Below are positions 1-10,611 of a stretch of DNA of 64,000 bases, in pieces (position 1 is the stretch's first letter; each line of letters starts with the position of its first letter). The stretch is from Hermatobates lingyangjiaoensis. Taxonomy: Eukaryota; Arthropoda; Insecta; Hemiptera; Hermatobatidae. The DNA is taken from positions 853,001 through 917,000 of the forward strand of contig JAPFBL010000239.1 of assembly GCA_026182355.1 (NCBI GenBank), in the 5' to 3' direction. The notes beneath the pieces were generated by a model that was not told the origin of the DNA, did not search any database, and saw only the letters and a program-made list of their open reading frames with translations. Both the position numbers and the translations under genes were made by a program.

Positions 1-54
1 CTTTACTTTATTACCATCTTTTATATTATCCACATTTTAAATTCAAAAAAATAT

Positions 55-190
55 TTGTTTGTTACATTTATTTATAATACATTTGCACTACTGTCATCGG
101 CGATCACGCAAGCCACTGGGCTACTCTGGTCCCATACCTTACATTATTACCAGTGTATTTATTAAGCAAATATTGAATTAAAAAAAAGTT
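55..190 (-). repeat. tRNA-like-head repeat unit, single copy
   Basis: Read on the minus strand, this stretch holds a short tRNA-like head (CCAGAGTAGCCCAGTGGCTT) followed by GATGACAGTAGT and an AT-rich spacer with ATAAATAAATGTAAC. The same unit is tandemly repeated at 29363-29666. It lies just beyond the 3' end of a Helitron. It may be a SINE fragment or a satellite unit; function is unknown. Confidence 0.5.
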
Positions 191-246
191 GACAGTTATA
201 TATAATACATAGCAAACGTACCCGTCTTTGACGGAATCAGAAGTTC

Positions 247-296
247 CTGTTTTGGTTTATTGCCGTGTGCCTATTGCCTTTCGGCTATACCACGGA
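247..296 (-). mobile_element. 50-bp retroposon with 13-bp target duplication
   Basis: A 50-bp segment interrupts the Helitron 3' end and is flanked by a direct repeat (GGAATCAGAAGTTC at 233-246 and 297-310). The other Helitron copies run through the corresponding site without it, so an empty paralogous site is available. On the minus strand it begins TCCGTGGTATAGCC and ends CCAAAACAG(G). An almost identical 50-bp unit lies at 21497-21546. There is no poly-A tail. If the 3' end is set at CAAAACAGG, the duplication is 13 bp. The short size and target duplication suggest retroposition; what supplies the enzyme is unknown. Confidence 0.7.
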
Positions 297-394
297 GGAA
301 TCAGAAGTTCTGTCATTTTTGGTATTTCAAAATGTCATTAGAAATTATAGAATAGTAGAAAATACCATTATTACTACAGTGTTAAACAAATGCC

Positions 395-905
395 TCCAGC
401 TTATACACTACATTAGCTGTCTGTCCTTCAGGTTCATGGTAGAAGAAAGAGTTGAAACCTCTGACCGTTGAGCATGTAAACTACATTTGACCATGTGAGA
501 AAAACTTGGTTTTGCTACCTTGTATTCCTGCGTTAGATGAAGTCTCCTTTGCGACTTAGTTAACGTCATTGCGAAATAGACTCTGACCCGACTTTGCAAT
601 CATTTCAACGTAAACAGACAGTGGCCGGAATCAATGGTATGTGAAGTATACACACAGACTCCCCAATACCACATCCAGTCATTATGTCCGCCTCTATGGC
701 ATATCTGTGTAGAGCACGAACTCAGAGTCGTGTCCCGTTGCACAGTTTTGGGGCACTCATGTTTCGTAACATGAAATTTGTTACTGCTACTAAATTGTAG
801 CATGATTGGTGCTCTACTTTAAGTTTTTACTCATGAGCAGGCAGTCCAGGAGAAATAAATTCAGAGTCAAGAAATTCAATTAGATAATGAACTGCTTCTT
901 CGTCA
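395..905 (-). pseudogene. Helitron Pif1-like helicase C-terminus, broken
   Basis: The minus strand carries remnants of the RepHel helicase end. One is a segment reading like FAMTLTKSQ followed by FSHM (about 600 down to 408), matching the conserved last helicase motif and the FSHG block of Helitrons. An earlier piece near 840-905 matches the block that reads DEEAVHYPTEFLDS at 30415. Between them is the same non-helicase spacer found in the other two copies (660-720), so the disruption predates amplification. Several frameshifts and stops; no function expected. Confidence 0.6.
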
Positions 906-1493
906 CTAATCCAATCTCTTTACTGACTTGTAAGTTCTTTCCTCGGCTTCATATAGCGTAAGAACTTGTTTGTTGATTTTTCCTCCCTGTTCATATTAAG
1001 AGTTGAGAATTGCTCGTTTACAAAACATTTATTCTCAATAGATAGTACATCCTTAACTCTGTGAAACACCATTTCAATGATGTCAAATACGCAATATATT
1101 CATATGCTCAATTGAAATTAAAATCAACTAACAATACCTACTTGCCACACCTGTGTATTTTCAAAACAAACTTGTCTGTGAAGTTAGGAAAATACAGCTA
1201 AAAGCCCCATAACTTCGCTTCTGTACTGAATTAATAATCTATTTAGAGCCCATATTTTAAGTTAGGCACACACAAATCCAGTGTCAATGTTTCAGCTCGC
1301 TATGTCTTATGGTGGCTGAGTTTACTTGTGACAAACATTTTTGCGTTAAACGTCCATAACTTCACTTCTACGTTGAATTTCCAATCAATTCATAGCCTAT
1401 ATTTTAAGTTAGACCTACACAAATCTACTGTAAAAGTTTCAGCTTTATATGTCTTATGGTAGCTGAGTTTACCTGTGACAAAGTTTTGCGGAC

Positions 1494-1545
1494 AAACCGA
1501 CAAACCGACAAACCGACAAACCGACAAACCGACAAACCGACAGAA
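1494..1545 (-). repeat. CGGTTTGT minisatellite in Helitron
   Basis: About six tandem 8-bp units (minus strand CGGTTTGT) lie near the Helitron 5' end. The equivalent position in the copy at 8551-9177 has a similar array of different length, so the array is variable between copies. Confidence 0.85.
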
Positions 1546-1655
1546 ATTTTTCTAAGGGTGGATTCGGTTTCTCCAATGTATGAAACGTAAAGAAAACTTG
1601 AAATGAGTCAGTTCTAAGCAATGTACAGACAAAATCATTATTTTATTTATAAAGA

Positions 1656-1772
1656 TTTCAGATTTGTTGTTAGGTTTTTATTATTTGAATATTTTTTATT
1701 TTCTATTTTTACCCCTTCAAAATGCCACCCCCTGGCACGTGCCGCGCCCCCCTCCCTTGCTACGCCATTATC
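1656..1772 (-). repeat. MITE-like repeat, truncated by the Helitron
   Basis: The minus strand starts ATGGCGTAGCAAGGGAGG and continues through GGCACGTGCC to an AAAATAGAAAATA stretch. It belongs to the family also seen at 17398-17880, 20578-20900 and 23595-23812. It stops exactly where the Helitron 5' end begins, and its missing half is not found on the other side. Confidence 0.6.
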
Positions 1773-3224
1773 TAATTTACTTGATTAAGGTATATAATAG
1801 AGCGCGCTTACAGGATCAGGTCGTGGTTTATTTCCGGGTTGTTCATTGGTCAGTTTGTTTGAAAATGATCTTCCCATTCCCGGACTTCTAATATCACTAC
1901 CCTTTTGAATAATAATATTAAATTGGTCAAAAAACTTTTATTTTGTATTAGAAATGCAGTAATCTGGAATCAAATATCTAAAGCTTGTTTTTTATTGCCG
2001 ATTTTCTTTCTCATTATTTATTATCGCACAAGTACAATTTCAATAAAACTGAATGTGCAATTCAATTATGATAATCTTCTCTTAAACAAATTCAACTAAA
2101 GCCATGGAAATTTTCTTTTTAAGAATGCTTAAGGGGGCTTTAGCAGGCCTTCCCTTACGTCGGAGCTTCCTTGAATCTATGTATTAGATGCTTAGTGGTT
2201 CTTTATCAAAACTTTCTCAAATCCAATAAGCTTCTCTGAATTATTTCTTCACAACTTGAAATAGAAGTGTTGACAACTTATTTTATTTGATACTTTAAAA
2301 GAAATATACTTCAAAATCTAATCTATATTTATATAAATAATATTTCTGTCATTGTATTTTTGTTTAAGTATAAAAATAGCCACGTTACATCCAATATTAT
2401 TGAAAATCTTATTTTATTTGACAGCTTACTGGAAAATTTTGAAAAAATTGCAAATCAGAAATTTAATTCATATATAACTGAAAAATCTTAATATATCATA
2501 TGAATTCTTCTACATATCCCAAAACTTGTGAATACTCTACAATTAACACCGTTTAATTTTATTATTTACACGTTTTATTAAAAAACCTATAATGTGTATG
2601 AACTGTACAGCTTTTGAGTCATGCAGCCACATAAAAACCCACTTTACTACTACTTACGTGTTTTCAAGTCGACATTTTTCTATTAAAACACTAAATCAAT
2701 AGCCTTAAAATTTTACAAATCTTATGAAACGGATAAGATTTCAAAAAAATATCCTTAAAATCAAAGTGAAAAGTTGAACCAGTGGGTTTCATTCTTTGCT
2801 AATGTGCATCGATTTTATTGTGTAATCTATTACTATATATGACTGTTACGCATAATATGCGTAGTTGTATATTTATAAATAAAGATGTTAACAAACAAAA
2901 ATAAGCTTAGTTTAGCGGGAAAATGTAAAACTTTTGGTATTTTATTGAATTCAAAATTACCATATTGTTCACTCAATTAATTTCATTAATTGGTGATAAT
3001 GAAAGTCAATGCAAAAGCACTTCCTTATTCCAGAATGAATCGCACGATTTTTCGTCAAAGAAAATATGTATTTATATTTATAATATGTTTTGTAATATCA
3101 GAAAATATTTTTGTCTCTAAATTGCAAACTGAGAATATTAAAACTTGACTTGTCTCTTAGAGTCAAGAGTAGAATGCTATGAAACAAATTAAAAGAATTT
3201 TAACAATTCAAAGATGGGTTAATT
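1773..3224. other. AT-rich DNA, nothing recognised
   Basis: Very AT-rich sequence with only short chance open frames. I see no conserved protein, RNA gene or inverted-repeat boundary here. Confidence 0.6.
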
Positions 3225-3545
3225 GAGGATTTTTGGTCTAAAGACATAACACTCCTGTTTATACGCCGACGTTTCGCCAAAAAATGCTTGGCATTTTCAG
3301 GGCTAAAAACAATTTATTGACGAAGTAAGTAATGAAAACAAATACATCAACGGAATATCAACCAACCGAAAACAAAAAAAAAACAATAAACCATATTGTT
3401 TATTTTCTGAACTTCCGTAGATGTATTTCTTTTCATTTCTTATTTGCCGTCAAGGAATTGTTTTTGCCTTGAAAATGCCAAACAATTTTTGGTTAAATGT
3501 TGTTCCATAAAGAGAAGTATTATTTCTTTAGAACAAAAAATCCTT
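3225..3545. repeat. Imperfect palindrome with two hairpin motifs
   Basis: Two inverted arms surround an A-rich centre. The left arm carries, on the minus strand (3303-3264), CUGAAAA-U-GCCAA...UUGGC-GAAACGUCGG. The right arm carries a degenerate copy on the plus strand (3468-3503). The same motif family recurs at 17088-17325 and 35810-36259. The plan matches the hairpin found at the PLE termini in this window. Confidence 0.6.
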
Positions 3546-3978
3546 AAGAAACTTATCTTTGAACTTTGAGAACCAGGGATTCAGAAGCTATATCAATAAA
3601 AGCATTTTGGTTCATTGCAAGAGGAAATATTTGCTTCAAAGGGTGAAACTCCACTTGGAATAAGGGCAGTTGCTCTACGTATCGGATTTATTTGAATTAA
3701 TTTAATTTTTTTTTCTAACAAAACAAAAGTAAAAATTATTAACACTAATTTTGTTTAAAAAATCTTGGAGTTCCCTAATAGGTTAGTTTTACATTTGAAA
3801 TGTTTAGAACAATTTTAAATTTAAGGGGAATAACAGGCGGCAATAGAACTTCAGGGTACCATTCCTGATGCTATATGTTCATTGAATCGGGCATTAGATT
3901 GTTATTTACTGTAACCTAACGGCCAGGTTACCAAAGTCCCTGGCCTTGTAAAAGGACTATCCCTTTTATTATATACGT
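3546..3978. other. No gene recognised
   Basis: AT-rich sequence. A short hairpin-like stretch GGCCAGGTTACC...CTGGCC at 3924-3949 precedes the SINE and may be a rearranged SINE head. Confidence 0.5.
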
Positions 3979-4280
3979 ACCAGATCACTGGTTAATGTAC
4001 TCGCCTTTGGGCTGGTAGTCCGAGGTTCAATCCCCACCTGGCCCTGGATTTATTTACGTGGGAGGTAAACAAATCTGAGTACGTCATCCCTCTGAGAGGA
4101 CGCTAAGCCATCGGTCCCGAGCCTGTACGATGTCAGGTATTGGTTAAAGATCCCTATTCGAAATGCACTTGAGTTATGCAAAATTTAGGACTCCCAATGT
4201 ACAATAGTAGAATCACCGATCAAACAAAAGGCCTGTAAACGGCTGACGTTATCACCCGCTAGGGGATCGGTTTAAAACAT
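3979..4280 (+). mobile_element. tRNA-derived SINE, tail type A
   Basis: The head has a tRNA-like B box (GGTTCAATCCCCACCTGGCC) and a decayed A box. The body contains a GTGGGAGGTAAAC...AAATCTGAG segment and TGTACGATGTCAGGTA. The tail runs through ACCGATCAAACAAAA, AAACGGCTGACGTTATCACC and GGGATCGGTTTAAA. A SINE of this design is transcribed by RNA polymerase III from the internal A and B boxes and copied by a partner LINE. It is not a functional tRNA gene. Confidence 0.8.
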
Positions 4281-5823
4281 TACTGTAACTAACTAACTTA
4301 GTTAAAAAATAATGGAGGAATAATTATAAAATCCTATAACACACACGGTTACAAGATTGAAATACATGCATATTATAATATCATGGTATGATCTGTAATA
4401 AATACGTATAGTAAAAATTTTTTTTACCAATATATTAAAGACATGTTTCTGTACTTGTTAACATAAAAATACTCATTAATTTGTTCTCTCTATGAGAAAT
4501 AGTGATGAATAATAAAAGTGACTGCGAGATTTTGGCGGATTTACATGTTTGGAGTTCAGTTAAAACTTTTTTTTTGGTAATGTTTTACTTCATAACGGAG
4601 GGGGTAAGTCCCAGTGACAATTCTCTTAATAATTCCCAAGTTCAAGCGTTTTGACAGAACTCAATAATATTTAAGGGACATATAGTTTTTGGTGATATAA
4701 ACAACCCTGTTGTTTTTTGTATTATTGAAACATGGTAGTGCTGATTATTGTAATTTATGTCAAAAATATGTTAACCTCCTGATCTGGTGATTCAGAAACT
4801 GTAATGTTCGTAAACACTTTTCTAATTTATGTATCTAGATGTAAATGCATTGATAGCCTTTTATATATTAGCATGAAGTATATTTGATTTCCTCGATCCT
4901 GTAATTTCATCAATTCTGATTCACTTTCAATATAATTTATATGCTCTAATAACAATGCTGAAATAACAAAGATGATATGGATAAAGTTAAAAGAGCGAGT
5001 AAGATGTATAAATAAAATCTATCAATTTTAGCAGTATTGAAACATTGTAGGTGCATGTTGTGTATTGAGAACAATGTATGATATTCACAGAATCCTCAAA
5101 TAAGATCCGTGGAGCTGCTGGTGCAACCCGGGGTGCCCCCCCCCCCCTCCACCTTGTTTCGCTGCAAACAGGTCATCTGGATCTTTCAAGTAATCTAAAG
5201 TTAATATCCCTTATACTTAATGACAAAGGTAGATCACTCAGAGAGAGAACTAGTCCAGAGTGTCATGTATTTTTGTTGAAAGGATTGTGTATCTGGTATC
5301 TAACTTGTGGTATTTGAGGATACCAGAACCGGATAATTCTTACAAAGCAGTCATTTAGCCATTCTTGGTATGTTCATACATAATGAGCAGAGATAAATTC
5401 GTTGATTCCAATCCTATATACTATGTTTGTTATTCCTGTAGATGTTTCACCTTTCAGCTTTAATAAAAGTCAGCAATAAAAACCAGGGTCTTTCAATGTA
5501 GAATCAATCCAACTTTGAGGATAGCAGGAACGGCCTGTTTTCTTAGCCAACGACCTCCGCAGTCTATTACAGCTGCTGTTTGGGAGGGTGGGAGAGATTT
5601 ATTCCTCCTGAGATTAACTAGACTGGCGCTTCTATCCCACCCTTATCGGTGCGACAGCCGAGTAATCAAACGCCATAATGAAATCCCCAGCTACATGGAT
5701 ACACTAGATTAAATTAATTCTAGGATAATTAATTTATCTAGCTTTTGAGCTTAAATGGAGCAAAAAGAAGTAATTTCTTACTGATTATTTTAAAATGTTT
5801 GTATTTTTAACTGAATTTTAAAG
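4281..5823. other. AT-rich DNA, only short unsupported frames
   Basis: Apart from a C-rich run near 5140-5150 there is no recognisable feature. Frames at 5078-5317 and 5515-5712 have no recognisable domain and no sign of constraint, so I do not call them genes. The somewhat GC-richer block 5510-5670 could be part of an unknown repeat. Confidence 0.5.
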
Positions 5824-6130
5824 GAGCCAGGTTAGCTCAGGGCTTAACGTTAACTCGCCTCTGAATTGGTTTTCGTTGTTCGATCCCCACCTGGTCCTCG
5901 ATTTATTCACGCGGGAGGTGAATAAATCTGAGTACATCGTACCTTGGAGAGGATGTTAAGTTGGTCCCGAGTCTCTACGATGTCAGGTACTGGTTAAAGA
6001 TCCCTACTTGAAATTTAGTTGAGCTAGGGAAAAGGATTCCCAATGTAGAATCTGTAGAATCACCGATCAAACAAAAAGGCAGTAAACGGCTGAGGTTTCA
6101 CCCGCTAGAAAATCGATTTAAACAATAAAA
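5824..6130 (+). mobile_element. tRNA-derived SINE, tail type A
   Basis: Starts GAGCCAGGTTAGCTCAG (A box region), then TTCGATCCCCACCTGG (B box), the stem-like body GCGGGAGGTGAATAAATC, and the type-A tail ending in an A-rich run (AACAATAAAAAAAAC). It is close to full length, with point changes. Confidence 0.85.
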
Positions 6131-6834
6131 AAAACCTATTTTACTAGCTTTCAATCCATTCTAAACTTTTCAAGTCTTATTCCAAGTTAACATTTTTGAA
6201 AACTTGATATCAACACCACAGTATTAGTGTATGGTTCCGCCTATCATCACTGTCTTAAGCATGACTCGAGTGATTTAGAAATAAATGAACATTCTTCGTA
6301 GTAATATGAAAAAGTTTTATAGAGGGCTGATACGAAAAAATTGATAATAGCTTAATCAGTGTTATTAATGTATTAATAGTTACGATTGTATACAGCTTGG
6401 ATCGTCTTTCCAATTTTATAGTGAATTTATTTAAAGTTAGCAATTACTGTTTAACATGGGCACAAACTGTCAGCATGAGATGGAGTCTGGCTGGCAACTT
6501 AGAAATATCTATAATTTTGAGGGCAACTTAAATCTTAAATCTGTCATCGCCACTCAATATGGTACCCCTGGATTCAAGGCTCCCTTCACAGTGAATAGAG
6601 TTCCTTTCTTACTCTCCACTAAAACATTAGTGCTTATAGATGGAGGTCGTGGTCATCAAGCTTTCTGCTTGTTCATCATCAGGCCTCTAGTGTGAAAGAA
6701 ACTTTTTATGACACAGTCACAGGGCATCCTTTCTTTTAAACCTTGGGTTTGAAATAACTAACCTGTTTTGGTACTATACAGCGTCCCTGGGCCTTTTAGC
6801 TAATTACCGCAACATAATGATATAACAAACTGAT
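6131..6834. other. No gene recognised
   Basis: AT-rich sequence. The open frames 6255-6443 (minus) and 6456-6695 (plus) show no known domain. Confidence 0.5.
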
Positions 6835-6945
6835 GCTCTTTCACCGCATCTCGGGGATCACGAGACCTAGACGCAGATAGAGGCAACAGACCTCTGGCAT
6901 ACGCCCGAGGTGGACCACGCGAAGGAGAACTTATACGACACTACA
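6835..6945. repeat. Dispersed repeat shared with 24485-24600
   Basis: The block GCTCTTTCACCGCATCTCGG through CGCCCGAGGTGGACCACGCG matches 24485-24600 in the same orientation. The two halves (ATCTCGG / CCCGAGGT) are partly complementary, so the RNA could fold. Family unknown. Confidence 0.55.
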
Positions 6946-7407
6946 TTACACATAGTAATTACAAATGACAAAAATGTACTTAAATAACTACATAAAATTA
7001 ATATGAGAAAATACATTCTCTCCTATATTAGGCACTGAATGTTCAAAAATACCCTTCGACCCTAATTAATCACACACAGTAATTACAAATGGCCAAAATG
7101 TACTTCACTATGAAATGATGGGCTCAGGTCTTTAGAATACCCAACACTATGCTAGCGAAAGTACTTAGCAAGCATTCGGCTGATGCACCAAACTGTCTCC
7201 ATTAACCGTATAAGAGCTCTGATGATTTCAGCCGAGAGCGAAAGGGAATTTGGCCTTTTACAGTTAACGTCCTGTCTATAACTGCCAGAACTCTTATGTA
7301 TTATTCCTGTTTCCCAGTAGATCCAACAGACAGTCCAGAATTACAGAGCCCACACAACAGAAGTAGAGGCCTTTCAACCTCTTTGTACTCCATTATTTTT
7401 GTTTTTA
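6946..7407. other. No gene recognised
   Basis: Sequence of mixed composition. A CACAGTAATTACAAATGNCA-like phrase occurs twice (about 6953 and 7075), suggesting a small local duplication. Nothing else is identified. Confidence 0.45.
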
Positions 7408-7703
7408 TTATTTAAACCGATCTCCTAGCGGGTGATGATGTCAGCCGTTTACCGGATTTTTGTTTGATCGGTGATTATACAGATTCTACATAGGGAGTCC
7501 TAAAATATTCCTAACTCAAGTAGGTATCTTTCACGAGTAACTGGCATCGTACAGGCTCGGGAACGACGGCTTAACGTCCTCTCCGAGGGACGACGTACTC
7601 AGATTTATTCACCTCCAGCGTGAATAAATCGAGTGCCAGGTGGGGATCGAACTTCGGACTACCAGCCCAAAGGCGAGTACGTTACCACTGAGCTGACCTG
7701 GCC
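7408..7703 (-). mobile_element. tRNA-derived SINE, tail type A
   Basis: A minus-strand copy. The tail TTAAACCGATCTCCTAGCGG reads first on the plus strand, and the head GAGCTGACCTGGCC closes it at 7703. Both box regions and the body are present. Confidence 0.85.
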
Positions 7704-7806
7704 TTACTCCAACACTAACTAAGCTGACAATGACTTCAATAAAAATTAAAACTAAAACAATATTAAGTTAAATACATGCATTTTATTATTACCACTGAGG
7801 TTAGTA

Positions 7807-8320
7807 TGATTTATATTATTAATATGGCAAACCGTCATACCTCGTACGATGATGTTGGAGTCCTTGGAGTGCTTTCGGACGTTGTCCATCTTCAATTGCA
7901 GTTAACTAACTAACCTACTGAGCTGTTATAAAGGTGGTTGGTTTTCTGTCAAGTCCACTGCTATCCTGATATTATTACTTTGATTTTATTTAGTTTTTTT
8001 TTATTTTTTAGCTATTATCTAGTTTGATTTTTTTTATATTTTCTAACTTCGAAAATATAAAAGACAGACAGTACGATGAAGTTAGAAAATATAAAAAAAT
8101 AGATAATAGCTAAAAAATAAAAATAAAAAAAAACTAAATAAAATCAAAGTAATAATATCAGGATAGCAGTGGACTTGACAGAAAACCAACCGCCTTTATA
8201 ACAGCTCAGTGGGTTAGTTAGTTAGCTGCAATTGAAGATGGACAACGTCCGAAAGCACTCCAAGGACTCCAACATCATCGTACGAGGTATGACGGTTTGC
8301 CATATTAATAATATAAATCA
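7807..8320. repeat. Large palindrome (~240-bp arms) with hairpin motifs
   Basis: The left arm (from TGATTTATATTATTAATATGG) is repeated inverted to 8320, with only a short asymmetric centre near 8046-8072. Each arm carries a motif of the form UUGAAGA-U-GGAC-aac-GUCC-GAAAGC (minus 7895-7871, plus 8232-8256). Arm ends contain CATACCTCGTA, also present at 36660 and in a single-arm relative at 24645-24790. The arms are nearly identical, so the structure is fairly young or kept alike by gene conversion. Confidence 0.85.
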
Positions 8321-8664
8321 ATATTAAGTTACCTTAGTGTGGAATATTAGTCTCTTGACGGCAGCCAAATGGGAGAGGTCCGATTCTGATCCCAGCCCAT
8401 TCTCAGTGGCTCTTGCTATTTCTTGTTTCAGAGCCTCCAGACCAGAGAGAGCTGCAAAAAACACTGACGTTACAACCAGCTATTCATAAGCCATTTATAT
8501 AGTAAATCCATATCAATTTTGCTAACCATAAGAAAATATAATGATTGTTATCTTTATAAATAAAATAATGATTTTGTCTGTACATTGCTTAGAACTGACT
8601 CATTTCAAGTTTTCTTTACGTTTCATACATTGGAGAAACCGAATCCACCCTTAGAAAAATTTCT

Positions 8665-8718
8665 GTCGGTTTGTCGGTTTGTCGGTTTGTCTGTTTGTCG
8701 GTTTGTCTGTTTGTCACA
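8665..8718 (+). repeat. CGGTTTGT minisatellite in Helitron
   Basis: Tandem 8-bp units GTCGGTTT with occasional GTCTGTTT variants. Open frames crossing it on both strands (SVCRFV-like and TDKPTNRQ-like) are artefacts of the repeat. Confidence 0.85.
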
Positions 8719-8819
8719 CAGATATGCCATAGAGGCGGACATAATGACTGGATGTGGTATTGGGGAGTCTGTGTGTATACCACGCATACCATTGATTCCG
8801 AGCCACTGTCTGTTTCCGT

Positions 8820-9053
8820 TCAAATGATTGCAAAGTCCCGTCAGAGTCTATTTCGCAATGACGTTAACTAAGTCCTAAGGGAGACTTCATCTAGCGCAGG
8901 AATTCAAGTTAGCGAAACCAAGTTTTTCTCACATGGTCAACTGTAGTTTACTTGCTCAATAGTCAGAGGTTTCAACTGATTGTTCTTCCATGACCCTGAA
9001 GGACAGACAGCTAATGTAGTGTATACAGAGGCATTTGTTTAACACTGTACTAA
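8820..9053 (+). pseudogene. Helitron helicase C-terminus, broken
   Basis: The sequence still shows the succession FRNDVN/MTLTKS, then a segment for SETKFFSHG, then the end corresponding to PEGQTTNVIYTEAF of the copy at 30704-30934. Frameshifts and an in-frame TAG disrupt it. It lies immediately upstream of the Helitron 3' end, as in the other copies. Confidence 0.6.
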
Positions 9054-9319
9054 TAATAGTGTTTTCTACTATTCTATAATTTCTAATTATAGTATTAGTA
9101 ATATACTATAATTGATATTTTGGAATACCAAGTATAATAGAATTTTTGATTCCGTCAAAGACGGGTACATTTGCTAGTTACACAATATAATAATTACCTC
9201 CCTGTAGGAACTTCTTAGTTGTCCTTTCAACTATAATGTTCACTTCACAACTTATACTTTACACTAAACTTAAGTACTTCAGAATTTCAAGAATGTATTG
9301 CCCATTTGGTATAATTTAT

Positions 9320-9640
9320 TTATTTATTTATTTGTTGAGGGTGATTGTACTACTGCGTTCTAAGAACTATTGTACTTTCCTCCCTTCTGTACTATAGTAC
9401 CCCAGTTAGCTTTAACGCCTCCAAGAAGCTCAGCACTTTTCCTGGGTCCAACGGTAAAATCTCTTCTATGGTTTTTCTTGAGTGCCCCGAAGCACCTGCC
9501 TCTGTGTAGCACAGTGGCTTGACAATCAGCCAGCAGATGAAGCCGTGTTTCTTCCTCAACTTTGCAGAACCTGCATAAACCATCATTGCTAATGCCCATT
9601 TTCCGCAGATGGCCATTAAGTTTGAAAAGTTAGAAAACCG
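9320..9640 (-). pseudogene. LINE 3' end with C-terminal Cys/His motif
   Basis: On the minus strand a frame reads RKMGISNDGLCRFC, then EEETRLHLLADC: a C-x2-C-x7-H-x4-C cluster. This is the C-terminal zinc-finger-like motif common after the RT/RNase H region in several insect non-LTR retrotransposon clades. The reading shifts frame several times. The 3' end finishes in tandem AAAT units (9320-9340), consistent with a LINE tail. Only the last few hundred bases survive, as expected for 5' truncation. Clade not determined. Confidence 0.65.
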
Positions 9641-9702
9641 GTTAAATCCTTAGATTATTCCTGCTCCTTTTCATACAATCCAAGATTTTTAATCTAGTGC
9701 AA

Positions 9703-9960
9703 TCACTTATTATATGGTATTTACTCATTGTAGGGTAAAAAGCTAATGAAATGGTCTCCAAATATAAAAATTTAATGGTATAAACAACGCGTTTCGAACA
9801 CGTAGTGTTCTTCTTCAGGGATTAACTAAGGAGCAATGCTCCACAGACACTCACCCTTAGTTAATGTCTGAGAAAGAACACTATGTGTTCGAAACGCGTT
9901 GTTTATACCATTAAATTTTTATATGTGGAGACCATTTCATTAGCTTCTTACCCTACAACC
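9703..9960. repeat. Palindrome, GAAGAACAC hairpin family
   Basis: Inverted arms start at TAGGGTAAAAAGCTAATG (9731) and end CATTAGCTTCTTACCCTAC (9957). Minus motif 9818-9789 reads CUGAAGA-A-GAACAC-uac-GUGUUC-GAAACGC; plus motif 9867-9899 is its degenerate partner. The outer flank GTGCAATCACTTATTATATG is also found at 52297, where a LINE has inserted. Relatives: 26676, 52305, 53610, 55225 and 62560. Confidence 0.8.
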
Positions 9961-10315
9961 CAAGATTTGCCTATTCTCAAACTTATTGAGAAGTATCTTT
10001 GATTGTCTGTGTCCTAGAAGATTTGGTATAAAGTACAATATAACCTTACCAAGCTTCAATATTACCCAAATGCGATTGGGTACTTGGCTACAAGGAAAAT
10101 TTTGTCAAATATTTTTACGATTTTAAAAAAGTTCGACTAAGCAGTTGTTTAGAAAGTTACCGATAAGCAACCTACAAGTCACATGAAGGGAAACACCATG
10201 GATGCTTATCAATGCTCATCATCATCACCATTATTCTATTATAGAGTATTATAAGATATGACATCATGACATGGAGGTAGGTAGGTGGCAACACTGGGGT
10301 TGCAGGGGCAGTCTC

Positions 10316-10611
10316 AGAAGGGAACACACACAAAGGTCGAACAATGGGTCCTTTGTAATACCACTTACTGAAGATTGATTTTACATTGTTAAGTCGTAAT
10401 TTTGCCTAACTCAAGTGTATTTAGAGTAGAGGATCTTTAACGAGTACCTCGCATCGTACAGCCTCGTGACCGACGGCTGAACGACCTCTCGAAGAACGAC
10501 GTGGTCAGACTTATTCACCAGCCACGTGAATAAATTGCGGACCAAGAGGGTATCAAACCCCGGACCTACCAGTTCAGAGGCGAATGTGTTAACCTCTGAG
10601 TTCACCTGGCT
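10316..10611 (-). mobile_element. tRNA-derived SINE, tail type B
   Basis: Minus-strand copy with head GAACTGGTAGGTCCGG and body ATTTATTCACGTGGC. Its tail (GATTGATTTTACATTG, then TACAAAGGACCCATTG on the minus strand) differs from type A and matches 19052-19713 and 24043-24165. Confidence 0.7.

Larger units (their letters stand above)
208..1655 (-). mobile_element. Helitron, decayed non-autonomous copy
   Basis: On the minus strand this runs from a 5' end TCTTTATAAATA (at 1655, preceded by A) to a 3' hairpin of CCGTC/GACGG type near 221-235 followed by GTTTGCTA. Both ends match the copies at 8551-9177 and 29668-31052. Helitrons move by rolling circle, start with TC, end in CTRR after a hairpin, and insert between A and T. 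Here the final CTAG is changed to CTAT. The copy keeps the CGGTTTGT minisatellite near its 5' end and a broken helicase C-terminus near its 3' end. A 50-bp retroposon sits inside the 3' end, and the 5' end abuts a truncated MITE-like repeat. Confidence 0.75.
8551..9177 (+). mobile_element. Non-autonomous Helitron with both ends
   Basis: Runs from TCTTTATAAATA at 8551 (preceded by A) to CTAG at 9174-9177 (followed by T), with the hairpin CCGTC-AAA-GACGG about a dozen bases before the end. These are the defining marks of a Helitron in the A|T target. The 627-bp element holds a CGGTTTGT minisatellite, a spacer with ATATGCCATAGAGGCGGAC, and a broken helicase C-terminus. It lacks Rep, so it depends on another copy. 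Confidence 0.85.
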
